Below are positions 1 through 9,418 of a stretch of DNA of 64,000 nucleotides, piece by piece; position 1 is the stretch's first letter; every line of letters starts with the position of its first letter. The translations under genes were made by a program, and so were the position numbers. This DNA is from Kitagawia praeruptora. Taxonomy: Eukaryota; Streptophyta; Magnoliopsida; Apiales; Apiaceae. The notes under the pieces are model-generated. The model made no database searches and was not told the origin of the DNA. It saw only the letters and a list, made by a program, of their open reading frames with translations. The stretch spans positions 67,683,001 to 67,747,000 of the forward strand of contig CM075349.1 in assembly GCA_037693485.1 (NCBI GenBank), given 5' to 3'.

Positions 1-1664
1 GATTTGTCATTGACAGCATCTTTGGCTGTGACAGCAACTTCCCTAGGGTAAGATGCTTTGAGGGAATCGATCAAGATGCTGGCTGTTTCAATTTCTGACA
101 AGTTTGCATCTTGATCTAATCCAGTGTTTGATGGAGTGGTATCCATTTCACTTTGAGAAATGGGTTCTTGTGGACCACTAGATGGGGGCTCATCCATGAT
201 TTGAGATGGATGATCAAAACCTGAGGGGTTGGTACTGTCCCCCTCTCTAGGTTGATTAGAAGAAACAACAGATGTGGGAATAAAGGAAGAAGATTGAATT
301 TTAGATTGATTAACTGGCTGTTCCACAGAAAATGATTGTGGAACATCAATAGTATGAGTGAATTCCTCACTGTGCTCTATCTCAATGTGTGTATCTTCAA
401 ATACAGGTTCCTCAAGAGTGAATTCTTGAGTTTGTGCAGACTCTTTACAAGATGCCTTGGGAGACAGGCCAATTTCAATAGATGTCCCTTGTTGAGAAGA
501 AACACCTAGAGGTGAGTTCATTTCCCTATCATCCTCTACAGTCTTTTGGGAAACTGTAGGGTGGCTGACAGTAACCTTGGCCCTTCTAGCTCTCTTCTTC
601 TTAGGCTCAGAAGGGGCTACTGTGGGTTCTTTTTCACTACCAACCTTATTTGCTGCACTAGGTGCAGTGACTCCCTCTTGACTCTCAACTTGTTCACCAG
701 TTGCACTCTCTAGGGTTCTTTTCTTTGATTCCTGTTTGGCCATTTTAAGGGCTTTTGGTAGTCTAGAGTCCCTAGGTGGAATGTATGGTGTGGAATGTGG
801 GTTAACTGAATTTGGGTCTAATTCAGCTTCATTCTCTATTGTGAAAACAGTGTAACCTGTTGGAAATGGAAAATCAAGGTTGGGCACTTGATTTACCATG
901 TGTTGTGTGAAACATAGTGGAATATGTACATTCAAATTCTGTGTGTTAAGAGATGTGTGAGTGTTTTTCTTTAAAACAGGACATTCTTCAAAATCAGAAT
1001 TGTCCTCAATATTTCCACAAATACTATTAATACACATAGTTAAAAAGCGAGGATAGATGGATACCTTCTTGCCTATTGCGCCTTTCAACTGTGTCATTAT
1101 AAGTTTTCCAATGTTCACCTTGTATCCATGAACTAATGAATGAGTGAGCTTCTTGATATATGATGGTATGCCATTCCATCCTGTAGTCTTGGTAGAGAAT
1201 ACCTTCACCATTACATCAAAAATCATACTCCACTCTTTTCTTAGAAATTTCCTGTCCATTTCTCCTGTTTGATACCACTTATCAGAAGTTTCTTCAAGTT
1301 TAGAACCAGAGTACCCAATCTTCAGAAAGAATTTCTTCAGGGTATCATCAGTTGCTAGTTCCATAAAGCTTTCTTCACTGGTCAACACAATGCCCAAAGC
1401 CTCATTGATGTTCTTTACTGTAAGAGAATAACTTGCATCATCTATATTGAACTTAATTGATTCATTCTCTCCAGTTCCTTGAGCACTTGCTGATTTCCAG
1501 AACTTTTCAATTCTAACAGTATCAATTTTGGGGGAAGAGGTTATTGCATGACCTAGGTAGGATTTATTCAAGAACGAAATAAGTCCTTTGAAGTTTTCAC
1601 CAGCATCACTAGGAGAAAAGATACCAGCGAAATTGGTTTGAGCAATGCTTTGTTTAGGTGCCAT
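1..1664 (-). CDS. Downstream (envelope-like position) ORF of Sirevirus A, C-terminus outside window
   Basis: Starting at the ATG at 1664-1662, I read about 554 codons on the minus strand with no stop up to position 1. The frame is open to the edge, so the stop lies outside the window. The first ~300 residues are globular and mixed in composition (start MAPKQSIAQTNFAGIF). The remainder is rich in Ser, Pro, Glu and Thr, with a Lys/Arg cluster (KKKRARRAK) that could act as a nuclear localisation signal. I see no signal peptide or membrane span, so calling it an envelope is only positional: Sireviruses often carry an 'env-like' ORF here. Its biochemical role is unknown. The TGACAG words of this element occur inside the ORF near 11, 29 and 569. 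Confidence 0.75.
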   Translation of the reverse strand, partial: MAPKQSIAQTNFAGIFSPSDAGENFKGLISFLNKSYLGHAITSSPKIDTVRIEKFWKSASAQGTGENESIKFNIDDASYSLTVKNINEALGIVLTSEESFMELATDDTLKKFFLKIGYSGSKLEETSDKWYQTGEMDRKFLRKEWSMIFDVMVKVFSTKTTGWNGIPSYIKKLTHSLVHGYKVNIGKLIMTQLKGAIGKKVSIYPRFLTMCINSICGNIEDNSDFEECPVLKKNTHTSLNTQNLNVHIPLCFTQHMVNQVPNLDFPFPTGYTVFTIENEAELDPNSVNPHSTPYIPPRDSRLPKALKMAKQESKKRTLESATGEQVESQEGVTAPSAANKVGSEKEPTVAPSEPKKKRARRAKVTVSHPTVSQKTVEDDREMNSPLGVSSQQGTSIEIGLSPKASCKESAQTQEFTLEEPVFEDTHIEIEHSEEFTHTIDVPQSFSVEQPVNQSKIQSSSFIPTSVVSSNQPREGDSTNPSGFDHPSQIMDEPPSSGPQEPISQSEMDTTPSNTGLDQDANLSEIETASILIDSLKASYPREVAVTAKDAVNDK

Positions 1665-2478
1665 TGTTGAATGCTTTGAAAAATGAGAGAGAGAAATGCG
1701 GTTTTTGGATGCAGAAGGTTGAGAGGTTTTTGCAAATGAAAGTGATAGTAGATTAAACGGTAGATTCAGTTTCTAATATGAATAGATTTAACCTCTCTTA
1801 ATTGAACGTGTGATAATGATATTACCCATTAACTCCACTTGCTATATTACGTGGCAGTTGCTATTAGATCGTGGATTGGTGAAAAGAAATATACGTATGT
1901 ATATATATATAAAAATTAATATATCTTTCCACTATCTTTGACAGCAACTTCTCGTGACAGCAACTTTCATTGACAGTAACCTGTGCGCTTTTTCTTTCTC
2001 TACCAATTCTGACAGCAATTTCTTGTGACAGCAACTTTCATTGACAGCAATTTGTGCGCTAACAATATTTCTGTCAATCAGCTTCATGAGTGACAGTAAG
2101 TTTTATCTGACAGTAAACTTATCATAAGATTATGCTGTCAGTCACTGTTCACACATAACTTAAGTTAAGGACACATGATTTCTTAAAATCATTTTAAGAC
2201 AGACATGTAAAACTATTTTAGCATAGTCATAGCAAGCATGATATCTAAAAATCCTTTTAGCATAGTCATAGCAAACATGATATCTAAAAATCCTTTTAGC
2301 ATAGTCATAGCAAACATGATATCTAAAAATTCTTTTAGCATAGTCATAGCAAACATGTAGTCTGAACAAGTATCACATTGTACCTTAACTTCTCATGACA
2401 GTACCTTCTTGTAACAGTACCTTTAAAAGTTTCTGTCATGAGCTTCAATTACTTAGAATTGATAAACCAGTTAGATTA
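1665..2478. other. Spacer between pol and downstream ORF of element A, rich in TGACAG words
   Basis: Non-coding, AT-rich. TGACAG or its complement CTGTCA occurs about ten times between 1940 and 2440, often as TGACAGCAACTT or TGACAGTA. The 39-bp tandem repeat at 2216-2357 also lies here. No ORF of note. Confidence 0.7.
2216..2357. repeat. 39-bp tandem repeat, about 3.6 copies
   Basis: Units start at 2216, 2255, 2294 and 2333 (the last is partial, ending near 2357). Each contains TTTTAGCATAGTCATAGCAA followed by a CATGATATC segment. Units differ by only one or two bases (for example GCAAGC versus GCAAAC). 39 is a multiple of three, so the array reads as a repeated 13-residue peptide in one frame, but nothing suggests that is translated. 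Confidence 0.9.
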
Positions 2479-5400
2479 TCATACCTGATTTAGCATTCCC
2501 AATTCACTCACCAACCTGATAAATGTTGCTTCATCCAGTGGCTTGGTGAATATATCTGCAAGTTGCTTATCTGTTGGAACATAAACCAATTTTACATCTC
2601 CTTTTTCAACATGCTCCCTGATGAAATGATGCCTGATATCAATGTGCTTTGTTCTGGAGTGTTGAACTGGATTGTCTGATATGGCTATGGCACTAGTGTT
2701 GTCACAGTAGATAGGAATATTTGACAACTTTAGTCCATAATCCAATAATTGATTCTTCATCCAAAGTATTTGTGCACAGCAACTTCCAGCTGCAATATAT
2801 TCAGCTTCTGCAGTTGATGTAGAAACTGAGTGTTGCTTCTTACTGAACCATGACACCAATCTCCCCCCAAGAAATTGACAGCTTCCTGTAGTACTTTTTC
2901 TGTCAATTTTGCAGCCAGCATAGTCTGAATCAGAATATCCAATTAAATCAAATCCAGTTTCCTTAGGATACCAAAGACCTAGATTTGGGGTGCCTTTGAG
3001 ATATCTAAAGATTCTTTTAATTGCAACTAAGTGTGATTCTTTTGGATCAGCTTGAAACCTTGCACAGAGACATGTAGCAAACATTATATCTGGCCTGCTT
3101 GCTGTTAAGTACAGCAATGATCCTACCATGCCTCTGTAGGTACTAGAATCCACTTTCTTGCCTTTAGGATCTAACTCTAATTTGGTGGCTGTTGAGATAG
3201 GTGTCTTGGCAGGTGATGAATCTTCTAAGTTAAACTTCTTGAGAAGCTCTTTGACATACTTAGATTGACAGATGAAGATTCCTTCCTTCTTCTGATAGAT
3301 TTGAAGACCAAGAAAGAATGCTAATTCTCCCATCATGCTCATTTCATACTTGTTTCTCATTAGAGATGAGAACTTTTCACACAATTTTTCATTTGTTGAG
3401 CCAAAGATTATGTCATCAACATATATCTGCACAAGAATGATGTCTTTGCCATGGTATTTATAGAATAAAGTTTTATCCACCATACCTCTTATAAATTGAT
3501 TTTCCAGGAGAAAAGTGGATAAAGTGTCATACCAGGCTCTTGGTGCTTGCTTTAAGCCATATAGAGCCTTGAACAGCTTGTAGACAAAATTATGCAGTTT
3601 GTCATTTTCAAATCCAGGAGGTTGTTCAACATACACTTCTTCTTCTAATTCTCCATTTAGAAAGGCACTTTTAACATCCATTTGAAATACCTTGAATTTG
3701 CAGTGTGCAGCAAAGGCTAAGAAAATTCTTATGGCTTCAAGTCTGGCAACAGGAGCAAATGTTTCATCATAATCTATCCCTTCCTGTTGACAGTAACCTT
3801 TGGCCACTAGCCTTGCCTTATTTCTTGTCACATTTCCACTCTCATCTATCTTGTTTCTGAAAACCCATTTTGTCTCAATGACTGATTTTCCTTTTGGCCT
3901 TGGAACTAGTTTCCAAACATTGTTTCTTTCAAATTGATTGAGCTCCTCCTGCATGGCCATCACCCAATCAGAATCCAACAATGCTTCTTCAACTATTTTT
4001 GGTTCCATTTGAGATAAGAAACATGAAAACATGCTTTCAGCAGAGATATTCCTCCTTGTCCTTACACCAGTAGTGGGATCTCCAATAATTAGATTACTGG
4101 TATGATCTCTGTTCCACTTTGTTGATTGAGGCAAGCTACTTGTTTGATGAGATTGTCTTTCATCAATATGAGGATTTGATTCTCCACCATTTTCATTATT
4201 CTGCTCATTTAACTCAAATTCTCCAGTCTCACATTCTTGTTGATTGATGCCTGAAATTGTCTGTGATTGAGCTGAAGTTTGATTTAGATTATGAGTATTG
4301 ACAGATTCTTTCTCATATCTCATTGATTGAATGAGACTTGGTTCTTCATCAACATATTCTTCCTTTTCCAAGTATCCTTGATTTTCAAATCTGAAGGGTT
4401 GCATTTGACCATCCTCATGTAGCCCTGGAAACTTGGTTTCATCAAACGTGACATTGACACTTTCTTCAATTGTTTTGTGCTCCATGATATAGACTCTGTA
4501 GGCAGTCCTTTCTATCCCATATCCCATGAAAATGCCTTCATATGCTTTAGTATCAAACTTGCCTTTTCTTTCATGGTTGTCTTTCATCAAAAAGCACTTG
4601 CTTCCAAAAATATGAAAGTACTTGACAGTAGGCTTCTTTCCTGTCAAAAGATAGTAAGGAGTATTGCCATGAGCCTTGTTGATTAGTGTTCTGTTCTGTG
4701 TGTAACAAGCAGTGTTGATGGCTTCTGCCCAGAAATATGTTGGTAATTTAGCATTACTCAACATAGTCCTTGCAGCTTCAATAAGAGTCCTATTTTTCCT
4801 TTCTACTACTCCATTTTGCTGTGGAGTTCTTGCAGCAGAGAATTGTTGAACAATTCCTTGATCTTTGCAGAAGTTTCCAAGTGTAGCATTTCTGAATTCA
4901 GTTCCATTGTCACTTCTTAGAAATTGAACTTTTGCTTCAGGGGTCCTGTCAAGTACCCTTATGTGATCAATGATTTCTTGAGCAGCTTCATCCTTTGATT
5001 CTAAAAATTTCACCCAAGTGTACCTAGAATAGTCATCTATCATGACCAGTGCATATCTTTTTCTGGATAGTGATTGAACATTCACTGGTCCAAAAAGATC
5101 CATGTGAATCAACTTGAGTGCTTCAGTGTTAGTGTTGACTTGCTTTGATTTATGCATTGCTTTTCTCAATTTTCCCATTTGACAATCTTCACACAGTCCT
5201 TCTTGACAGAATTCCTGTTGAGGTAGTCCTCTCACCAATTCCTTCTTCATCAGCATGTTCATTGTTTTGAAATTGAGATGAGAAAATTTCTTGTGCCAAA
5301 GCATGCTATCTCCAACACTTGCTTTGCTGTAGAAGCAAAATATTCTTTCCTCATTTGTTGAGTTTAAGTCTGCAACAAATAGGCTTCCTTTCCTTACTCC

Positions 5401-5724
5401 TTTCAGAGATAGGCTTCTATCCTTCTTGTGGTGAATTGAACATTCCATCATGCCAAAGTTTACTTTGAATCCTTTGTCAGTGAATTGACTGACACTGAGC
5501 AGATTATGCTTCAAACCTTCCACAAGAGAGATTTCTTCAATGACAACATTTCCAGCTTTTAAACAGCCATATCCCACAGTGTAACCTTTGCTGTTGTCTC
5601 CAAAGGTTATTGTTGGGCCAGCCTTCTCAACATATTGTGATAGCAGGGATATATCACCAGTCATGTGTTTGGAGCATCCACTGTCGATTATCCACATGAC
5701 CTGTTTACCTTTCTTTCCCTGCAA
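2479..5724 (-). CDS. pol: Sirevirus A pol polyprotein (protease, integrase, reverse transcriptase, RNase H)
   Basis: About 1,080 residues, uninterrupted. In order: aspartic protease with DSG near residue 14 (WIIDSGCSKHMTG); the HHCC zinc-binding region before the integrase core (LWHKKFSHLN, then CEDCQMGK); the integrase DDE residues in HMDLFGP (~206), SDNGTEF (~271) and VVERKNR (~306); reverse transcriptase with SAFLNGELEEEVYVEQPPGF, LYGLKQAPRAWYD and the catalytic YVDD near residue 768; and RNase H with YSDSDYAGC, STAEAEYIA and LADIFTKPL. Every catalytic motif I can recognise is intact, so the protein is potentially active. It is in the same frame as gag, separated only by a UAA and four codons. 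The true N-terminus may therefore belong to a gag-pol fusion rather than to the TTG/ATG region at 5724. Confidence 0.95.
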   Translation of the reverse strand: MQGKKGKQVMWIIDSGCSKHMTGDISLLSQYVEKAGPTITFGDNSKGYTVGYGCLKAGNVVIEEISLVEGLKHNLLSVSQFTDKGFKVNFGMMECSIHHKKDRSLSLKGVRKGSLFVADLNSTNEERIFCFYSKASVGDSMLWHKKFSHLNFKTMNMLMKKELVRGLPQQEFCQEGLCEDCQMGKLRKAMHKSKQVNTNTEALKLIHMDLFGPVNVQSLSRKRYALVMIDDYSRYTWVKFLESKDEAAQEIIDHIRVLDRTPEAKVQFLRSDNGTEFRNATLGNFCKDQGIVQQFSAARTPQQNGVVERKNRTLIEAARTMLSNAKLPTYFWAEAINTACYTQNRTLINKAHGNTPYYLLTGKKPTVKYFHIFGSKCFLMKDNHERKGKFDTKAYEGIFMGYGIERTAYRVYIMEHKTIEESVNVTFDETKFPGLHEDGQMQPFRFENQGYLEKEEYVDEEPSLIQSMRYEKESVNTHNLNQTSAQSQTISGINQQECETGEFELNEQNNENGGESNPHIDERQSHQTSSLPQSTKWNRDHTSNLIIGDPTTGVRTRRNISAESMFSCFLSQMEPKIVEEALLDSDWVMAMQEELNQFERNNVWKLVPRPKGKSVIETKWVFRNKIDESGNVTRNKARLVAKGYCQQEGIDYDETFAPVARLEAIRIFLAFAAHCKFKVFQMDVKSAFLNGELEEEVYVEQPPGFENDKLHNFVYKLFKALYGLKQAPRAWYDTLSTFLLENQFIRGMVDKTLFYKYHGKDIILVQIYVDDIIFGSTNEKLCEKFSSLMRNKYEMSMMGELAFFLGLQIYQKKEGIFICQSKYVKELLKKFNLEDSSPAKTPISTATKLELDPKGKKVDSSTYRGMVGSLLYLTASRPDIMFATCLCARFQADPKESHLVAIKRIFRYLKGTPNLGLWYPKETGFDLIGYSDSDYAGCKIDRKSTTGSCQFLGGRLVSWFSKKQHSVSTSTAEAEYIAAGSCCAQILWMKNQLLDYGLKLSNIPIYCDNTSAIAISDNPVQHSRTKHIDIRHHFIREHVEKGDVKLVYVPTDKQLADIFTKPLDEATFIRLVSELGMLNQV

Positions 5725-5736
5725 GTCAGAAAGATT

Positions 5737-8313
5737 TTAATTTGCATTTGGTACCCAAGTCTTGTTGGGTCCTGCATACTCAGTATCATCAGAAACTTTA
5801 TCAATATTTGAAACAATATTATCAGAAGATGGTTCCTTGACTTCTTTTATTATCCACTTAGTTTTTGTCTTTGACTTTTTCTTAGTGAGAGCAGACTTCT
5901 CACTTCCTTTAGTGGATTCAGAAGTCTTTGCAGTTTGCATATAAGAACATGATTCATTAGATGAAATTTGCAAATTAAAACATGTACTCATAGCAGTAAT
6001 TTTGCATGGCATACAGTCAATGTTATTACAAACTACCAATTCTCTTTGCATAATGGGGGTTCTGTGTAAGTTCCCTTTCAACTCTGTTGCATTAGATATG
6101 CTACTAGTTGATTTCTTACAAACATGAGTTAAATGATGTGAGGAGCCACAATTATTGCAAAGTTTCCTTGGTGCCTGCTTAACATAAGCATAATTATTCT
6201 TTTTATCAATGCCTAGCTTCCCATTTCTGTTTTTGGACTTGGAGACTACTGTCTTGACAGTCTGTTCAGAAGATGCTGTCGAACTATTTTTGACAGCATC
6301 TTTTGTACTTGCTGTCTTGACAGTAGGTTTGAAAGTTACTGTCTTGGATGACTTCTTGACAGTATCTTTTGAACACTTGGTTGGACTATTTAATACTGTT
6401 TCTGTCATAGACATTTTGACAAAATCTTTTTCTTTCTTAGATTCACTGTCAATCCTCTCATCTTCATCACAGAGTTCTTGATTAATAATTAGGGAATTTT
6501 CATTAACCTCAAACTCTGTACTTTTGAAAATTGGGTTACTCACATTTTTGAGGATGTGAGGTCTTACAGTATTATTATCATCATTTTTCTGTATAACAGC
6601 CTCTTTACCAAGTCTCCTGCTATAATCATAGCCTATGCCTATTTTCTTACTTTCAGTATGATTCTCATGATACTCTTGAACTAACTTAGAGGAATTTCTA
6701 AATGCTTTTAGCTTAAATTCATTCTCAGAAATTTCTTTTCTTAGATAATCCTCTATCTCTTTAGCACAGATTAAATCATTTTTTAGTCTTTCGTTTTCCT
6801 GAGCTAAAGAATCAATAGAACTGGTCTTAAGCAACAACACATCATTGTTAGATCTGAGTACTTCATTTTCTTTAGTTAATCTAGCAATTTCTTCATTTGC
6901 AGCAGATAAACTAGTATGAATATTAAACATTTCAGTACTCATTTCCTCAATGGTTTGCTTATAGTCATTTAAAGACATATCTAGTAATACTAGAGATGGT
7001 ACCTGACTTGACGAGGTTGATGCTTCTTCATCCTCTCTAGCCATCAAGGCTAAATTCACAAATTCCTCTTCTTCTTCATTATCAGATTCATCCCAGCATT
7101 TTCCTTCAGCCACATAGGCCTTTCCTTGTCCTTTCTTAAATTGACTCCCAGTTCCTTTCTCCATTCTTTGTATTTGTTTTGGTCTTTTGCATTCAGTAGC
7201 AAAGTGACCAAGTTCATTGCAATTGTAGCATCTAAACTTTGACCTATCTACCATTCCTGTTTTGTATCCTCCCTTGGTGCCAGTAGCGGGTTTTGATGAG
7301 CTTCCTTGGTTATACTTTGGAAATTGACCTTGAGGCTTATATGGCTTGTTCCTCCTGAACCTTATATTTTTGAATTTTCTTGCCATAAAAGCCATGGTTG
7401 GATTATCCATTTTCTCCATTTCTTCTAGAGTGAAGAATTCTTCATCTTCAACATCTTCTAGTTGAAGGACAATCTTTTCTTCATCTTCAATCACTTCTTC
7501 AATTTTCACAGAGGAAAATTGAGGTTGTTGATCATTTTGAATTTGCTCACTTGCTTGAAAATATGATGGTCCTTGAGCAACTAGAGCACCAGCCATGTTT
7601 GCCATCAATCCTTTGGATCCACTTTGTATAGCTTTCTTTTGATAATATTCAAGTTCATAAGATTTTAGAACTCCATACAATGTTTCAAGAGAAACAGAAT
7701 TTAAGTCTCTCCCTTCTCTTATGGCTGTTACTCTGTGCTCAAGATGTTCTGGAAGAGTTAGCAGAAACTTGATATTGACTTCCTTCTTTTCATAAAACTT
7801 TCCATGAATTTGAAGCTCAGCTATCAGTTTGCTAAATCTTTCAAACATGTGGGTTAGCTCTTCTCCATGCTTGCCCATAAACGCTTCATATTGTGACACC
7901 AGTATTTGTTTTTGATTCTCTCTGACCTCTTCACTTCCTTCACATAACAGTTCTATCTTTTTCCACATATCCCTGGCAGAGTTGCATGCTATTATATTTC
8001 CACTCATAGCTTTGTCCAGGGTAAGTGCATCTAGTAGAATGAGTTGCAGATGATCATCCAGTGCTACCTTTTCTTTTTCTGAGTCATTATACTCAGAAGG
8101 CTTCTTAGCAACCCAATGAGCTGGGATTACTACATCATTTACTGTAGCAGCTGGGATTTCCTTTTGAGGAATGAAGGGGCCATTTTCCAGAATACCTAGG
8201 AATAGTGGATTCTGAGCTTTGATAAATAACATAATCTTCTTTTTCCATATGTTGTAGTTTTCTTTATCAAAAGCTGGAATCTTGATATTACTTGACCTTT
8301 GAATACTTGCCAT
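5737..8313 (-). CDS. gag: Sirevirus A gag (capsid/nucleocapsid) with long C-terminal extension
   Basis: I chose the ATG at 8313 (MASIQRSSNIKIPAFDKENY), 32 nt downstream of the PBS. The frame is open further upstream into the LTR. The N-terminal half is the plant copia capsid domain (UBN2 type, including LVSQYEAFMGKHGEELTHMF). A zinc knuckle CYNCNELGHFATEC lies near residue 361. A coiled coil follows (EIARLTKENEVLRSNNDV onward). A second CCHC-like knuckle, CNNCGSSHHLTHVC, lies near residue 716. At ~858 residues this is long for copia gag but normal for Sireviruses, whose gag extensions contain coiled coils reported to bind dynein light chain 8-like proteins. Residues between the coiled coil and the second knuckle are encoded by repeated TGACAG/CTGTCA words. 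Confidence 0.92.
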   Translation of the reverse strand: MASIQRSSNIKIPAFDKENYNIWKKKIMLFIKAQNPLFLGILENGPFIPQKEIPAATVNDVVIPAHWVAKKPSEYNDSEKEKVALDDHLQLILLDALTLDKAMSGNIIACNSARDMWKKIELLCEGSEEVRENQKQILVSQYEAFMGKHGEELTHMFERFSKLIAELQIHGKFYEKKEVNIKFLLTLPEHLEHRVTAIREGRDLNSVSLETLYGVLKSYELEYYQKKAIQSGSKGLMANMAGALVAQGPSYFQASEQIQNDQQPQFSSVKIEEVIEDEEKIVLQLEDVEDEEFFTLEEMEKMDNPTMAFMARKFKNIRFRRNKPYKPQGQFPKYNQGSSSKPATGTKGGYKTGMVDRSKFRCYNCNELGHFATECKRPKQIQRMEKGTGSQFKKGQGKAYVAEGKCWDESDNEEEEEFVNLALMAREDEEASTSSSQVPSLVLLDMSLNDYKQTIEEMSTEMFNIHTSLSAANEEIARLTKENEVLRSNNDVLLLKTSSIDSLAQENERLKNDLICAKEIEDYLRKEISENEFKLKAFRNSSKLVQEYHENHTESKKIGIGYDYSRRLGKEAVIQKNDDNNTVRPHILKNVSNPIFKSTEFEVNENSLIINQELCDEDERIDSESKKEKDFVKMSMTETVLNSPTKCSKDTVKKSSKTVTFKPTVKTASTKDAVKNSSTASSEQTVKTVVSKSKNRNGKLGIDKKNNYAYVKQAPRKLCNNCGSSHHLTHVCKKSTSSISNATELKGNLHRTPIMQRELVVCNNIDCMPCKITAMSTCFNLQISSNESCSYMQTAKTSESTKGSEKSALTKKKSKTKTKWIIKEVKEPSSDNIVSNIDKVSDDTEYAGPNKTWVPNAN

Positions 8314-8344
8314 TTGGATCTCAGATATGTGTATTAATCTGAAT

Positions 8345-8356
8345 GCTCTGATACCA
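8345..8356 (-). promoter_or_regulatory. Primer binding site of element A (initiator Met tRNA type)
   Basis: On the minus strand the bases read TGGTATCAGAGC, the usual plant copia PBS complementary to the 3' end of tRNA-iMet. It starts two bases after the LTR end (CCAACA, ending at 8359). Confidence 0.93.
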
Positions 8357-8358
8357 GT

Positions 8359-9418
8359 TGTTGGTCCAGGAAAGTATTGCAGAAGGGGGGTTGAATGCAA
8401 TACTAATAAATTTCAAAAACTATTTCAACAACTTAAATAGAATTTGTGATTTATTAGTAAAAGAAATGCACACACAAGTAAAATCAAATATGAGGATTTC
8501 ACAAAATAAATGTTTTATTTATTTTGCAAAGTTTTGCTACAACCTTGAGAAAATAAATCTCAAGCTACAAAGACTCAAGAGATTACAGTTGTTGAGTTAT
8601 TTAATGTATAAGTAGAATGCTCTATTTATAGAGTGATAATCTACTGTACTATCACCATCAACATGGGTTGTCGAGTTGCTGTTATATTCCTTTTGCAGCT
8701 CATTCCATGATTTATTCCCATGTGATCAGCACAAAGTAACTTAAAGATGCTTTCCACATTTGAGCCACCCAGATCTAGCCGTATTCAATTTTATCTGTTC
8801 TAGACTTTACAGGTTGTTCCATGTGATCTCTCGAGCTTCAGTTATAGACTTTCCAAGCTTGCTGTAAAGGTTGAATATTACAACACGCCTGCTTCTTTTG
8901 AACATGTACTCTGTCGTTTAATTTGACTTAGAAAATTCCTAAGTCAGGCTGATTCTATATGACAGTATGTTTGCCACAAAGTTTGCTGTCAATAGATTAT
9001 GCTTTGGTTGACAGTATGAATTTCCCGCAGATATTACTGTCAAGAATTTTGCTTTGGTTGACAGTATGAATTTCCCGCAGAGATTGCTGTCAGGAATTCC
9101 AAACTTACTGTCGCAGACTATATATCAAAGTTGCTGTCATTAGAATCTCCGCCAATGTTGCTGTCAAGTTGAAACTTGCTGTCGACTCCGTGAAACTTGC
9201 TGTCGACCTAGGCAACATGATGTTTCCTTGTAACCTTACTGTCAGGGCTTGACAGTAACTTTTATTCCTTCTGTCGAACTTATGTATTTCTTGAGGCTTG
9301 AACATAATCGAACTTCTTCCAAGAATTACACTTATTACATGACAGTATTTATTTAAATTACAAGAATACATTTCAGGCTATGACAGTATGTTCTACTTAG
9401 TAAAAACTAAGTATACCA
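8359..9418 (-). mobile_element. 5' LTR of Sirevirus A
   Basis: The 3' border is fixed by the PBS and the terminal CCAACA (plus strand TGTTGG at 8359). The outer border is less certain. TGGTATAC on the minus strand at 9418 is the best candidate, just before the frame of element B resumes; an error of some 15-30 bases is possible. A G-rich run near 8383 (the C-run before the LTR end on the coding strand) matches the LTR ends of B, C and D. A TATA box (TATAAATAGA, minus) lies at 8630-8621. About a dozen TGACAG/CTGTCA words occur between 8950 and 9390. Without the other LTR, no divergence estimate is possible. Confidence 0.85.
8621..8630 (-). promoter_or_regulatory. TATA box in LTR of element A
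   Basis: TATAAATAGA on the minus strand, about 260 bp before the LTR end. This position suits a promoter in the LTR that drives the gag-pol transcript. Confidence 0.55.

Larger units (their letters stand above)
1..9418 (-). mobile_element. Sirevirus-type Ty1/copia element A (3' end outside window)
   Basis: In minus-strand order the window shows the 5' LTR (9418-8359), the PBS (8356-8345), gag (8313-5737), pol (5724-2479), a spacer of about 0.8 kb and a further long ORF (1664 to the edge). The order PR-INT-RT-RNase H in pol identifies Ty1/copia. The very long gag with a coiled coil, and the extra ORF between pol and the 3' LTR, are hallmarks of the Sirevirus (SIRE/Maximus) lineage. All three ORFs are long and open, so the insertion looks young. 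It interrupts the downstream ORF of element B. The 3' LTR and TSD lie beyond position 1, so insertion age cannot be estimated here. Confidence 0.9.

Noticed and set aside
1..1664. Calling the downstream ORF a true envelope glycoprotein
   Set aside because: No signal peptide, transmembrane segment or glycoprotein-like cysteine pattern; only the position suggests it.
2216..2357. CRISPR-like array
   Set aside because: Contiguous tandem units with no unique spacers, in a plant genome.
2160..2369. Repeat-peptide ORF (13-residue repeats)
   Set aside because: By-product of a 39-bp tandem repeat in a non-coding spacer.
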